Of a stretch of 22,564 nucleotides of DNA, positions 11,365 through 20,980 are shown one piece after another. The translations under genes and the position numbers were made by a program. Below the pieces are notes generated by a model that did no database searches, had not been told where the DNA came from, and worked only from the letters and a program-made list of their open reading frames with translations. How positions within the stretch are numbered: position 1 is the first letter of the stretch; the number at the start of each line of letters is the position of its first letter. The DNA lies in NCBI GenBank assembly GCA_011319805.1, contig SJRY01000014.1, positions 1 to 22,564 on the forward strand, given 5' to 3'. Origin of the DNA: Macrocybe gigantea (Eukaryota > Basidiomycota > Agaricomycetes > Agaricales > Callistosporiaceae).

Positions 11365-11829
11365 TTAGAGCAGACCTATGTGGCAGCACCACGTAAACAA
11401 ACACTCTGTTTCAGTTTTCGATTGTGCCAGTGTCAAGATCGAAACTTTCGGTGAGGTGCTGAATGCTAGCTTGGTGCGCAGTGACAGCCCACAAGGCTGA
11501 TCCCCATCACTCAGCATATGATCGCTGGCGATGAGAAGATGACACCGCCTCCATTTTACGACCGATATCAGGCTCAAGATCAGGCTTCCTGTCTTTTCCA
11601 TCCGAATATGAATCCGAACGCCATGTCCTGAGGTCAGCTGCTTTCGGTCACCCATGAATCCTTCATGTGTTAGAATTTCGTGATGTTGCAACACCTCTTT
11701 AACGGTATTGCATTCAGATAAAATCAGAGGTAATGAAAAATAACCATAGATCCGATAACTGTTCATTTGCATCACAGATGATGGCGACCCATGGATACCA
11801 GCATCGTCTAATAAGCCAAATTCAAACAT
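11365..11829 (-). CDS. Doubtful open frame, 154 codons
   Basis: The frame starts with ATG at 11829 (MFEFGLLDDAG) and stays open in the same frame for about 20 codons upstream through an A11 run. The reading is not of low complexity and has protein-like phrases (ILSECNTVKEVLQHHEILTHE), but no family comes to mind and no partner exon was found. It could be an orphan exon, a relic, or chance. Confidence 0.15.
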   Translation of the reverse strand: MFEFGLLDDAGIHGSPSSVMQMNSYRIYGYFSLPLILSECNTVKEVLQHHEILTHEGFMGDRKQLTSGHGVRIHIRMEKTGSLILSLISVVKWRRCHLLIASDHMLSDGDQPCGLSLRTKLAFSTSPKVSILTLAQSKTETECLFTWCCHIGLL

Positions 11830-12516
11830 CGATAATATACTTTTTTTTTTTCTGGCGTGCAGGCTTTTGCTCCTACAATTTATGAAACCAATTGTTTAAC
11901 GCCCCAGTAGGCTCATTTTGAATCACTATCTGTGAGGGACTATCAAGATGGCATTGCATTACCCGTTGCCATTTCCCGGATCATTGCCATCGTGGGCAGA
12001 CGCAAGCTCCAGACGCCAGAAGTTGACCATCAGTAACTAAGAAGCTTTGTACGTCATATTTTTCTCTGTCCTGCTGATTTCCTGTACAGGTTTTTTTGGC
12101 CGTTCTTTGGTGAAGTTCTTGGATCTCTGATCCTTTCCAACATGTAACTCATGGATTTCGTGGCAATGTCAGGTCCAAACACCAAGGCTTGAAACAAACA
12201 GATGAGACGCAGCAAAAATCAACAGCGACCGGGGAGCCGAGTACTCATCGTATCACCATGCACTTTGCCTCAATCGTTGGAAAGGTGCAGGCAAGCACAC
12301 GATCAATCGATGAACCGTCAATTCATTGTGGTCCCGATCCAGATTTTGGGAAATCATCGGTGCCCCTCCTGGTCAGCGCCATGCCTGAAGCTCACTGGCA
12401 ATAGATGTGAATATTTTACCAATGTAACATTGAAGCCCTCCCTTGGCATCTTCATGGGTACACCGGCGGCTCGCACTCGGGAAAAGTGACTGAAGTATAC
12501 CCTTCAACGCTGCCCA

Positions 12517-12816
12517 TCAAAACTTGGTCGGCAGGTAAAGCCGTTGGCTTGAACATCTCCCAACATCTGCCAGCTTCTCCCCATCAGGCACCATGCTCAT
12601 GCTCTGGAAGTATTCATTATAGCTCCCTCCATCTTTGCCAGCAAGGGGAAGGCCATTAGCCCTGATCTCTTTCTCGACTAACGGCTTATGTACCGAATGA
12701 TACCCTTCATTCCATGACGCAGCCACTGTTGGCTTACCAATGGCTCGATAATCTCTGGCCTTGCCCTTTAAAACCGAATGCTTTAGGTGTCGAAACACGA
12801 AGGACCGTGACAACAC
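12517..12816 (-). pseudogene. Possible C-terminal coding fragment of unknown family
   Basis: This minus-strand frame of about 99 codons has no ATG at its beginning (it opens at TTG). From about 12770 down it reads like a conserved C-terminus: RDYRAIGKPTVAASWNEG, then GKDGGSYNEYFQSMS, PDGEKLADVG and a terminal YLPTKF stop. The reading is compositionally protein-like on this strand only. I could not place the family or find 5' exons upstream; a GTAAGC inside it (about 12738) could be a donor, but splicing there runs into stops. Most likely a fragment of a decayed gene, or the last exon of one I failed to assemble. Confidence 0.25.
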
Positions 12817-13073
12817 TATGCACCATCAACTCCAACACAGTACATTTTGTTGGCGTCTCTCAGTCAGACTTATTCTTACATCGCACTAGCCCCATTTAGA
12901 GGTATAGTCTATTCTTGTGGCGATGTTGCGCGGAAAGCATACGTCACTATTGCTGTGGTGTACTCTCTGTACAATCAGTAGTCGCATCGCCACTTTTGCA
13001 CACTTAAAGGCTAGCTCGATGTTGCTCTCCCTAGGTCTGTTCTTTGGATGCTAATACCGAATCATTCCTTCCA

Positions 13074-15432
13074 ATGACGCTCTCTCTGATTAGATTTTTC
13101 TCTAGCCTATGCACCATTGCTATCTGGGCCATCCCGGCTGCGCATAGTGTTGGCAATGCTGTTGTTGACCTTGGCTATGCCAAATATCTGGGCGTCTTTG
13201 ACACCACGAGCCAAACGACGCAATTTCTTGGTATGAGGTACGCCGCACCACCGGTAGGCAAGTTTCGGACGATTTATTATCTTTCGCCCGCTGTCTAAAA
13301 ATTTCGCTAGGAAATCTAAGGTGGCATGCGCCTCAGTCCCCTGCACGCATAAAGAGGATCCAATATGCCGCTAAGGAGCCTCCTGCCTGTTTCATGGCGT
13401 GGGCAGGGGGGCTCCTAAAACTCACAACGCTAATGCCAAAGATTTCGTCCTGTCAGAGGACTGTCTTTTCCTGAAGTTTGTTACACGCTTACCATTTCTT
13501 CACGAAAGAACTGATTCGCTTTTTGTTACCCCGTTTCCAGCGTCTACACTCCTGGGAGTCTGACGGATAGGCGAAAACTACCCGTCGTGGTTTGGATCCA
13601 TGGGTAAGCTTCGTATTTGATGGCTTCATGGTATAACCAAATGGCTGATTCTTTCCAGTGGGGGCTATATGTCGGGGAGTGCTTCGGGATATCTCGGTGT
13701 AGATATATATAATGGGGTAGATCTCATTCGTGCATCGAACAATGGTGCTGTCGTTGTCATTATTCAGTATCGACTCGGAGTATTTGGCTTCCTGTCTGGA
13801 TCCAATGTTAAAAAGGGTGGGTCACTGAATGTTGGACTGTGTACGTCCATTAATTTCAGCATCTCGTAAACATTCATACTTATCGTGGTCCAGTGGACCA
13901 GCAATTTGCCCTACAGTGGGTTCAACAGCATGTCAGTATTCGATAGCTATTGCCCGGAAATGCCTTTTAAATATCTCTTTCATTGTGCATAGATCGAGAA
14001 ATTCCGCGGCGACCCGAAGCGCGTCACTATCTGGGGTGAATCCGCAGGCAAGAAAGCTCTGTCATTCAGTGTACCCCACTCCCGTTAACGGATTACGATT
14101 TCCAGGCGCCGGTTCTGTCTTGCAGCATATCGTCGCAAACGATGGCAAGACTGCTCCCCCCTTGTTCCATGCTGCCATCACCAGCTCGACCTATCTTCCT
14201 TCCCAGTACCAGTACAATGATACAATTCCAGAGGTTCGAGTGTATCTTTGGCGCATACCAGTTATTTCGGTGCTGATAGAGACAGCGCTATTTTATAGAA
14301 TCTATACAATACGGTCGTCCAGAAGTCAAAGTAGGTTGTGCGCACTCAATTAACGCTTCGTTTGCTTATTTGATGCTTTTTGAAAGATGCTCCAATGCAA
14401 ACGACACTTTGAAATGTCTCCGAACCATTGACGCAAAGACGCTTGAACAAGTGAACCTCCAGATCGGCGCCAGTGCCTTCTACGGCACATTTGCCTTTGT
14501 CCCGGTCGTGGACGGCGTGTTTATCAAGCAAAGACCTACCGAAGCACTGAAAAAGCGAAAGGTCAACGGAGTATGTATCTCATATGTTCATTGTTCATCT
14601 TGAAGGTTTGACCATGAGCGAATCCAGAACGCACTTCTATCAGTGACAAATACGTTTGAAGGCGCCATCTTCGTTGACCCGAAGACACCTGCCAATGCAG
14701 ACGTTGGGAGTTATGTTCGACAACTCTTCCCGAAGTTCGGACCGCGGCAAGCGAAAGCGGTGGCGGAGCAGTATCGTGGCCTGGGAGACGGATTATCTCA
14801 GAGGATTGCGGTCATGGGTGAAGGTACGTCTTTTGATGTTTGATCAAGTCGTTGGCCTCTGGTATCGATTACGGGATCCAGCAATTTTCATCTGCCCCAC
14901 ATATTACCTTCTCATGGCATTTGGTGGGCGCGGATTTAAGGTAAATGTAGTGCTAATCGGCATAAATCTCGGAATTTCTTTAACCTTTTCGCAGGCGGAA
15001 TTCGCTGTTCCTCGAGGCGGACACGCAGACGACGTTGTCTATTACTTCCCATCGTGAGCTATCAATGCGCTTTCTCGCGAGACCGATATTGAGAGCATAA
15101 ACAGCACCCTTGCCACGGGCCCTCCTTACAATAACACTGATTTCGTCAAGGCGTTCTCGCATTCGTTCTTGAACTTTGCGATGTCTCTTGACCCAAATGT
15201 CAAGTCTAGTCCGGACATCACTGCTCGCTGGAATAGATGGAATGGAGAAGTAGAAATGGTGTTCAACAGGACTGCATCCGGTAAACCGGACATCCACGTC
15301 ACCAAAACCTCGCCAGGGTTACTGAAGAGATGTGAGTGAGTACCTTTTACCTCACCTTGCCGAAGTCTATGGCTGACCGCCATGGCCGTTTCAAGTTTCT
15401 GGGAAAGTGTGGGTGCACTTTCTGGCCAATGA
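13074..15432 (+). CDS. Secreted type-B carboxylesterase/lipase family protein, 14 exons
   Basis: Alpha/beta-hydrolase of the cholinesterase/type-B carboxylesterase family; it should hydrolyse carboxylic esters outside the cell. Exons: 13074-13257, 13311-13475, 13541-13603, 13659-13840, 13894-13931, 13993-14047, 14106-14233, 14299-14330, 14387-14570, 14628-14823, 14882-14940, 14995-15053, 15096-15335, 15396-15432, about 540 residues. The N-terminus is a signal peptide (hydrophobic run ending PAAHS). Oxyanion loop HGGGYMSG, nucleophile elbow GESAG (Ser about 228), acid Glu about 355 in NTFEG, and His about 439 in GGHADD complete the triad. Introns 1 (13258) and 6 (14048) are GC-AG; intron 12 is only 42 nt. 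The single defect is a -1 shift in exon 2 at the G6 run 13406-13411; a seventh G restores GGAPKTHNANAKDF. It ends with FWESVGALSGQ, usual for this family. Substrate unknown. Confidence 0.92.
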
Positions 15433-15536
15433 ACGCAATGGTCAATTTTCTTCCTGTTTTCGTGTTTTCTCTAATACTTTAGATCTTGTAATGAGGAAGT
15501 CATGAATCACGTAAATGCATCCAAGAGATGGCATCA

Positions 15537-17351
15537 TCAGTCTTCATATTCCGGTTCCTCCCACATCTGGTTCGGAAGACGGGTCGCTAGCAGCATTGCG
15601 AGTGCCGACAGAACAAAAAACAGCCCATAGACGGCATACCCACCCAGAATGTTGTGCTGAACAGAAAGTGAAAACAGCGAGTCGACAGAGCAGGACCTAT
15701 GGCTCGGGCGGTGGACACCAGCATCTGAGACAACCCATTCGTCGCACCCAGCGAGCGCTTGTTTGGAGAGGATGCGGTAATATACATGAAAATGCATCCT
15801 GGCGAGTGAGAAATTCAGTCGCCGCGCTGGAAGAGGTCAGCGGTCATAAGCAACGCACCGTAAGCCATGTCCATGAGCGCCATCATGGCCAGGACAAAGG
15901 CGATGAAGACCCAGATGGCGGGTGTGACGCCGTTTGAACGCGCATACAGGCTCATGGCGGGGAACATGGCGAAAATCGGCAGGAACGTCGACATGCCCGA
16001 GACGAAGATTGTCCGCTCGCCAAAGCGCCGGATGATTTTGGCGAAAAAGAAGGCTTGGAACAGGCCAGTGAATGCACCGTAGGAGCCCATGACGTAACCT
16101 ATCGTCGGCGGCGGGAACCCGAGGCCGCCGATCTCTATGGGCATGGCGAGAAACAAGGGGAGGAGCGCGTACAGAGCAATATTGAGGAAAGCGAGCGCGA
16201 CATAGTTGGAAACGGATAGCAGGACGGGGTATGTTAGTATCTTGCGCAGAGGCAACGTTTCCTGCTCGTCGATTAGGGTAATATCAGATGAAACCGATGC
16301 GCCGCGCGTGGGTTTTTTGGGAACAGTCTGTGAACGAGGATTAGTATCAAAGGTTAATGGGCAGGGGTTAGAGAAGATGAAAATGCACCTCTTTAAACAG
16401 AGACAACGTAATTATGAAGGCAAAGAAGACGAAACTTGAAGACACTATACAAGGTAGGAAGTAAGGATACTCTTGCCAGAATCTCCCTCCAAACCAATCA
16501 GGAAATCGCTCATGAGGTTTTGACAGGGAACCGCCTATTAAGGGTCTGGGGAGTGTGAACCAATCTGATACAGCTCCGGGGAGGTAAGACGTACCCTACT
16601 GTGGACCCCGCTGCCCACACGACAGGCATGAGTGCGAACCCTTCTGCACGGTTCGACTGATCTGTCAGCTCCCCCATGACACTCTTCATCACCCCTTTCA
16701 AGATGTTAGCGGCGACAAGGGAACGACAAAGTGTGGTACCGGCTCACCAATGTTTCCATTTAGCAATCCAGTCAGACAGCGGCTGAGTGTTGTATAAAAT
16801 TGTGTTCAGCATTGGCACGATTTCCCGGACCGGAGAAAACTCATACCTGATGACCAGAGCCCAGAACGTTCGAGACAAGCCGAAGCTCAGCATGGATATC
16901 GTCGTGCCCATCAAACCGATTAATAGTATGGGTTTTCGACCAATGCGGTCAGAGAGCCTGCTCCATTGGAGGACGGTCATTGCTTCCGTCGCGAAAAACA
17001 GAGATTCCTGATATGAGGATTGAGTTCTGGGGAGACACTCTATCGCATTCGACGCTCACTATTAGCCCGGCATAGTAGCCGACCTTGCGCTCGTCCCCTC
17101 CGGTGATATCCAGCTCGCTAACAAGCTATTCATGGAGAGTCAGCGAATCAGAGACAATTAGCTTCAGTGTTGGAATACTACTCGTCTCCGCACCTGATTA
17201 ATATATGGGTATATTGACTGACTCGTTATGGGCTCGCAGACTTGCAGGATCAAGATGATGGAAATCTGAAGCCACGGCAGAGGCTTAGGCTTGCGGTCTT
17301 TGGGCTTTTTGGCAGGAGAACGGTCGTCTCGCTGGATGTGTTGGCGTCCAT
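15537..17351 (-). CDS. MFS transporter (drug/H+ antiporter type), 8 exons
   Basis: Twelve-helix-type major facilitator, likely a plasma- or vacuolar-membrane exporter of small molecules; substrate unknown. Exons from the start: 17351-17194, 17125-17060, 17007-16847, 16782-16748, 16694-16595, 16545-16389, 16327-15859, 15798-15537, about 469 residues. All introns are GT-AG, 49-68 nt. Hallmarks: VCEPITSQSIYPYINQ in helix 1, motif A WSRLSDRIGRKP (about residues 90-101), SRCLTGLLNGNIGVMKS in helices 4-5, a second-half repeat with YPVLLSVSNY, and the ATNGLSQMLVSTARAIGPAL helix before a WEEPEYED tail. Two -1 shifts interrupt it: at the A5 run (minus sense) 17306-17310, where a sixth A gives LLPKKPKDRKPKPLPW, and near 15679-15682, between GPALST and SLFSLSVQHN. 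No other defect. Its stop lies 104 bases from that of the esterase, tail to tail. Confidence 0.94.
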
Positions 17352-17540
17352 GGTGAAGGTTAGGAAGAGAGCCGAGGAGCTCGCGACAGCGAAGCCTTAA
17401 ATTTTCGAGAAAGCTGTCCTCGAAAGCCGCGTTCGGAGTCAGGGCCGACTACATCATTTGGTCTTTTGTAGTCGTGACTAAACTTGATAAGGCGGTAGAA
17501 TTGATAAACGGCAAAAGTCGTCACATTCTGTTCCCATGTC

Positions 17541-18188
17541 TCAGATTGCGGATGATATACTTGCCGTGACGTTTCCCTTCGCATCTGTTCGGTGCGTGCC
17601 TCCAACGTACGCTTCCGGCGTGGTCTGCAGAGGCGAAAGCCATCGAAGTGCTGATGAAGCTAACAAACCATACATAGTTGATTGGGTTAATTTCTGGTGC
17701 GGGCGGAGTACATCCGCCAGCCGGTTGCTCGCACCCGTCAGCTTGACAGATAATGCCAGTATTCACGCCACAATCATTGACCCAACACAGATTAAGCTTT
17801 GCATTGTATTGCCCGCAACAAGTTTTCCTGTCGTCCTCGACTGCAAAACGAAGCATTGGAGCAAGAGTGGAGTCCTGTGGAACCTGGCAGTCATAACATT
17901 GACTAAAACAAGGCGATGGTATCTTTGCCATGACATTGGGCAATCGTTGCTTTACTTTGATTCCTTTCAAAGTTTGATCATGCAGTCTACCGTCCTTCTC
18001 CTTCCCGAATCATCGCTGGTATCCTTCCAGCTTTTCATATCCCATTTCAAGGTTTAGAAGTTCATACGGACCAAGCCCGGAAAGATTGCCTTTGATGCTT
18101 CCATGACTCTCTTCGGCCATCATGCAGTAGTTCTCCGTTCTGGTGGGGAATAAAAGACGTCGGGACGCTATCTTGGACTGCGCACAAC
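17541..18188 (-). pseudogene. Cysteine-rich protein gene piece with one in-frame TGA
   Basis: Two exons are visible, 18188-17674 and 17624-17541, joined by a 49-nt GTATGG...CTGCAG intron in phase 0. Upstream, CTAAT followed by GGACAG looks like a branch site and acceptor, so the gene should have earlier exons I could not fix. The first readable part is PTRTENYCMMAEESHGSIKG. A TGA at 18012-18010 follows YQR, and the same frame then runs on for more than 110 codons into a cysteine-rich region (CFSQCYDCQ, DRKTCCGQYN, CWVNDCG, TGIICQADGC, PAGGC), ending NVTASISSAI. No donor before the TGA would splice it out. The cysteine pattern suggests an extracellular or lumenal protein, but no signal peptide is seen and I do not recognise the family. 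A base-call error at the TGA is also possible. Confidence 0.5.
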
Positions 18189-19040
18189 CTGTCCATTAGC
18201 TCTTGTGCACATGTGCTTCTGCAGTATTGACTTCTTTTGCCCGCTACCCGATATATGGATACATCAACCCGAATTTACGGCGAAAACCATTCTCATTGTG
18301 TCGGAAACGCTATTCGTGCCCGTACCTAGTATCTATGTGCATCATTCAGGCTTCATCACTGGAACTGGCTCTAGCGCGCTTCCCATTTCTCCCAGCTTCA
18401 GGTCTTGACGCATCGGCGAACACAGTATTGGCCAGACTTTTCCGGTACGTGCATTACACAACTGCATAGATTCAACTGGGAACGCCTGAGCGTCCGCTCC
18501 GACTCGCGCTCGATCTCCTCGGCAGTCACTTTCTCCATCAATAGGATCGGTAGTGACGCGCCTAGTGAGAAACGGCTCGACAGGAATTTGGACAAATCTG
18601 GTCAATTTCGTCTCCCGTGCAGCCTAGCAAAGTTAGCAAATAAAAAAAATTAGTGATTCGAAGCTGGCAGTAGCCATGGTCGTGTGGGCTGGTCAGATGG
18701 AAAGTGGCAGTTCGATCGTGTCCATTTGACAATACGCACCAGACGCGCACGGTGATGCCTATTCAGATCCTAAGTAACAGCGCATGAAGAGAATGAAAAA
18801 TCTGGCCAGAATTGCAGTTGAAGTCGTGAGGGATGATCCGCGGTCACGTGGTCGGAAACTGTTTCCTATTCAGTGCCTGTTCCCCGCAAATAAAACCGTT
18901 TAGAGCGTCAATTGCGCAATCTGCCAAAAAAAAAGAAAATTCAGTATTCCAGTAGCGGATGCCAGGACGTACATTGTCGGCAAGTATGGGATATTTGGTG
19001 ATGCCCATCTCGTCGTTTTTACTTTATTCGATTCTAGGTC
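18189..19040. other. Intergenic, possible upstream exons on minus strand
   Basis: This stretch may hold the missing 5' exons of the cysteine-rich gene on the minus strand and the promoter of the plus-strand gene at 19041. On the minus strand, 18537-18475 reads MEKVTAEEIERESERTLRRSQ, a plausible acidic-basic helix, but I found no splice that joins it to anything. The left part is otherwise covered by unconvincing frames on both strands. Confidence 0.3.
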
Positions 19041-19684
19041 ATGACGAACGGCACAGAGCATGAAATCATAGACCTGACTGGCGAAACGGACTCTTCAGAA
19101 CACGAACAAGGAGATGCTGGTTCCGAAGAAAGCTATGAAAGCGGATCCGAATCGCACCAGTCGCAGGGACATGGGGAAATTCTTATGGATGAAGTTTCTC
19201 GGGCACAGCTCTACGAGGCCATTTCCGCCACCTCCGAGACGCGGTTGCGGCAAATCGTGAAGAATCTGGTCCAAACCATGCCTGCCGTCGAACAAGCGCT
19301 GACGTACCAACTTGTCACCTTTGAGCATACAAGACGGAAGCTTGTCAATCGCTGGGAGAGGTGTGAGAATTGCGACGAGGAGTTTGACATCACGACCGAC
19401 AGGTTTGACGGAGAGTGCACGTTTCATCCTGGCATGTCTCTTTCTCAGCTTTTTTCGCTCTTTTTCATCGGACTCATGATGGAATAGGTGATCTGGAAGT
19501 TGACGAGGACCAGTTTGCCGATTGGGATGAAGCCTGTCACGGTCCTATGGACACACTTGAGAACAGGCATTCGTACCCCGAAAACTTTACTTGGTCGTGT
19601 TGTGAAGGGGACGGAAATGCCGATGGCTGCGTGCATGGCGAACATCGGCCCGGTGTGTCGAAAAGACGACGTATTTACGGTTGA
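19041..19684 (+). CDS. CHORD-like Cys/His-module protein, tandem copy 1
   Basis: Exons 19041-19431 and 19488-19684, 195 residues. The 56-nt intron has GC-AG ends (G/GCATGT...AATAG); no GT donor keeps the frame. The N-terminus is acidic and opens with IIDLTGETDSSEHE, the shape of a SUMO-interacting motif. Residues about 54-94 form a helical segment (RLRQIV...MPAVEQAL). The C-terminal half has ordered ligands: C108-x2-C111, C126-x2-H129 in CTFHPG, C147-H148, WSCC (C168, C169), GC (C178) and H183. This order, CxxHPG then W-x-CC then GC and H, resembles the CHORD zinc module of Rar1/CHP-1, with a CxxC replacing its first half. It ends in a basic KRRR patch. Such proteins are common in fungal genomes but uncharacterised as far as I know. 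Likely a zinc-binding, intracellular, protein-interaction factor (inference). Confidence 0.88.
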
Positions 19685-20072
19685 AATCTTGTCTGGAGGA
19701 GTTAAGAAACTTGCAGCGTATGTTCAGTTTCCTTATAAAGGTTCTCTGCTCCATAACAATACGGTCTCTCATAAGCTGCCTAGGCACGCGACTGATAGTC
19801 TGAGAGTCGTTTTTTATTCTCTTTTTTTTATTGTCTTTGCGCCCTTGTTGACGCCCAGTCCCTGGTTGCCCGATATAGTAAGTTCGCACTTGGGCATGTC
19901 AATCTCTCCAACGCACTCTTAGTCAAGTTTGTCTAGAATCATTGTGACGCCCGTCGGCTCCGTCTATTGAGTATTGTCTGCATTCTGAATAGATGAAATG
20001 GAACATGTCGACACCGGGTCATCCTTGACAAGGTGTACGCCACTTGGGCGATACCTTTGTTCGATCGCCGGC

Positions 20073-20078
20073 TATATA
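20073..20078 (+). promoter_or_regulatory. Probable TATA box of tandem copy 2
   Basis: TATATA in the context GGCTATATACATG, about 105 bases upstream of the ATG at 20183 and in the spacer after the first copy. The distance is reasonable for a fungal core promoter with a short leader. Transcription start not known. Confidence 0.4.
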
Positions 20079-20182
20079 CATGCGTGCTTCGCTTCATTTC
20101 ATGCTCGCCCTTTCCATTCCACGACCCTCCTACATCACTTTGACAACATTCTACACGCCCGATTAGAGAAGCGCTTCTACCG

Positions 20183-20980
20183 ATGCCCGCCCCCATTCCA
20201 CATCTCCAATCCACGAATCATTCCCACCATCTGCCGTCAGACGTTGACTCATCCAGCATCGAGTCGCGCTCCCCGTATCCGCCCAGCACACCGACCGATT
20301 CGGACGCCGCGTCATGCACCGAGTCTCTGACCGCGCCGCGCATGCACGCTCTCATCGCGGCGATCCCGGACGGCCGGCTTCGCGGAGCCGTCATCTCCGT
20401 GGTGGACAAGCACCCGGGTTTCCAACGCGCGCTGTGGAAGGAGCTCACACGCGCCAGGCGCGATCCTGATGTCGTCGCTGGTGCTGACTCGGAGCGAAGG
20501 CAGCATCAGCATCGCCGTAAGCGCCATCATGCGAAAAGCAGCACCGAGACGCCTGTGCCACCGTCGCCGCCGAGGACGTGTGTCAGGTGCGGAGAGACGA
20601 TTGAATATGATCGCGATGGCGCCAAGACGCGCAGAGGATCGGGATGTGCCGTTCATCCAGGTGAGCACGGGCGCAGCGCGTCGTCACGTCACTGCACGTC
20701 ATTGCCTCGCTCGATCTCAGTTTCGTAACATTGGGCTTCTGACTTTTGCTCATTTTTTGCCTTTTCTTTCTCCGTGACAGGCGCGTTACGAGACGCCGCG
20801 TACGAGTTTTACTCGAGGACGCCTGACGGCGGCGTGTGCAAGGTCTCGCGGACGATCAGGATGTGGAGCTGCTGCGACGAGGACGCAGGGAGCCCGGGGT
20901 GCCTCGTGTCGAGGAAGCACATCTTGCGCCGCCGAGACTCGAGCATCGGCCACGATTCGGGCTCGGAGACGTCCTACTGA
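20183..20980 (+). CDS. CHORD-like Cys/His-module protein, tandem copy 2
   Basis: Exons 20183-20660 and 20781-20980, 225 residues. The 120-nt intron is GT-AG with a CTGAC branch site and a strong polypyrimidine tract. The layout matches copy 1: a Ser/Pro-rich N-terminus, a helical segment at about 52-90 (MHALIAAI, GRLRGAV, HPGFQRALWKEL), a basic His/Arg-rich linker at about 104-117, C133-x2-C136, CAVHPG (C155, H158), then WSCC (C190, C191), GC (C200) and H206. The intron cuts the same glycine codon after HP, in the same phase, as in copy 1. It lacks the CH pair and the acidic SIM-like start of copy 1 and is visibly more GC-rich. It is an old tandem duplicate or family neighbour on the same strand, with 498 bases between the coding regions. 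Confidence 0.9.

Larger units (their letters stand above)
10816..13073. other. Gene-poor 2.2-kb stretch with doubtful coding fragments
   Basis: No complete gene could be built. Minus-strand fragments at 11365-11829 and 12517-12816 are listed separately. A T11 run lies at 11841-11851. The right end (roughly 12900-13073) is upstream of the esterase start and presumably contains its promoter; I saw no clear TATA box. Confidence 0.4.

Noticed and set aside
17536..18057. 173-codon plus-strand frame starting MSQIADDILA
   Set aside because: It is antisense to the cysteine-rich gene, whose strand is favoured by an intron in phase, clustered cysteines and a coherent C-terminus.
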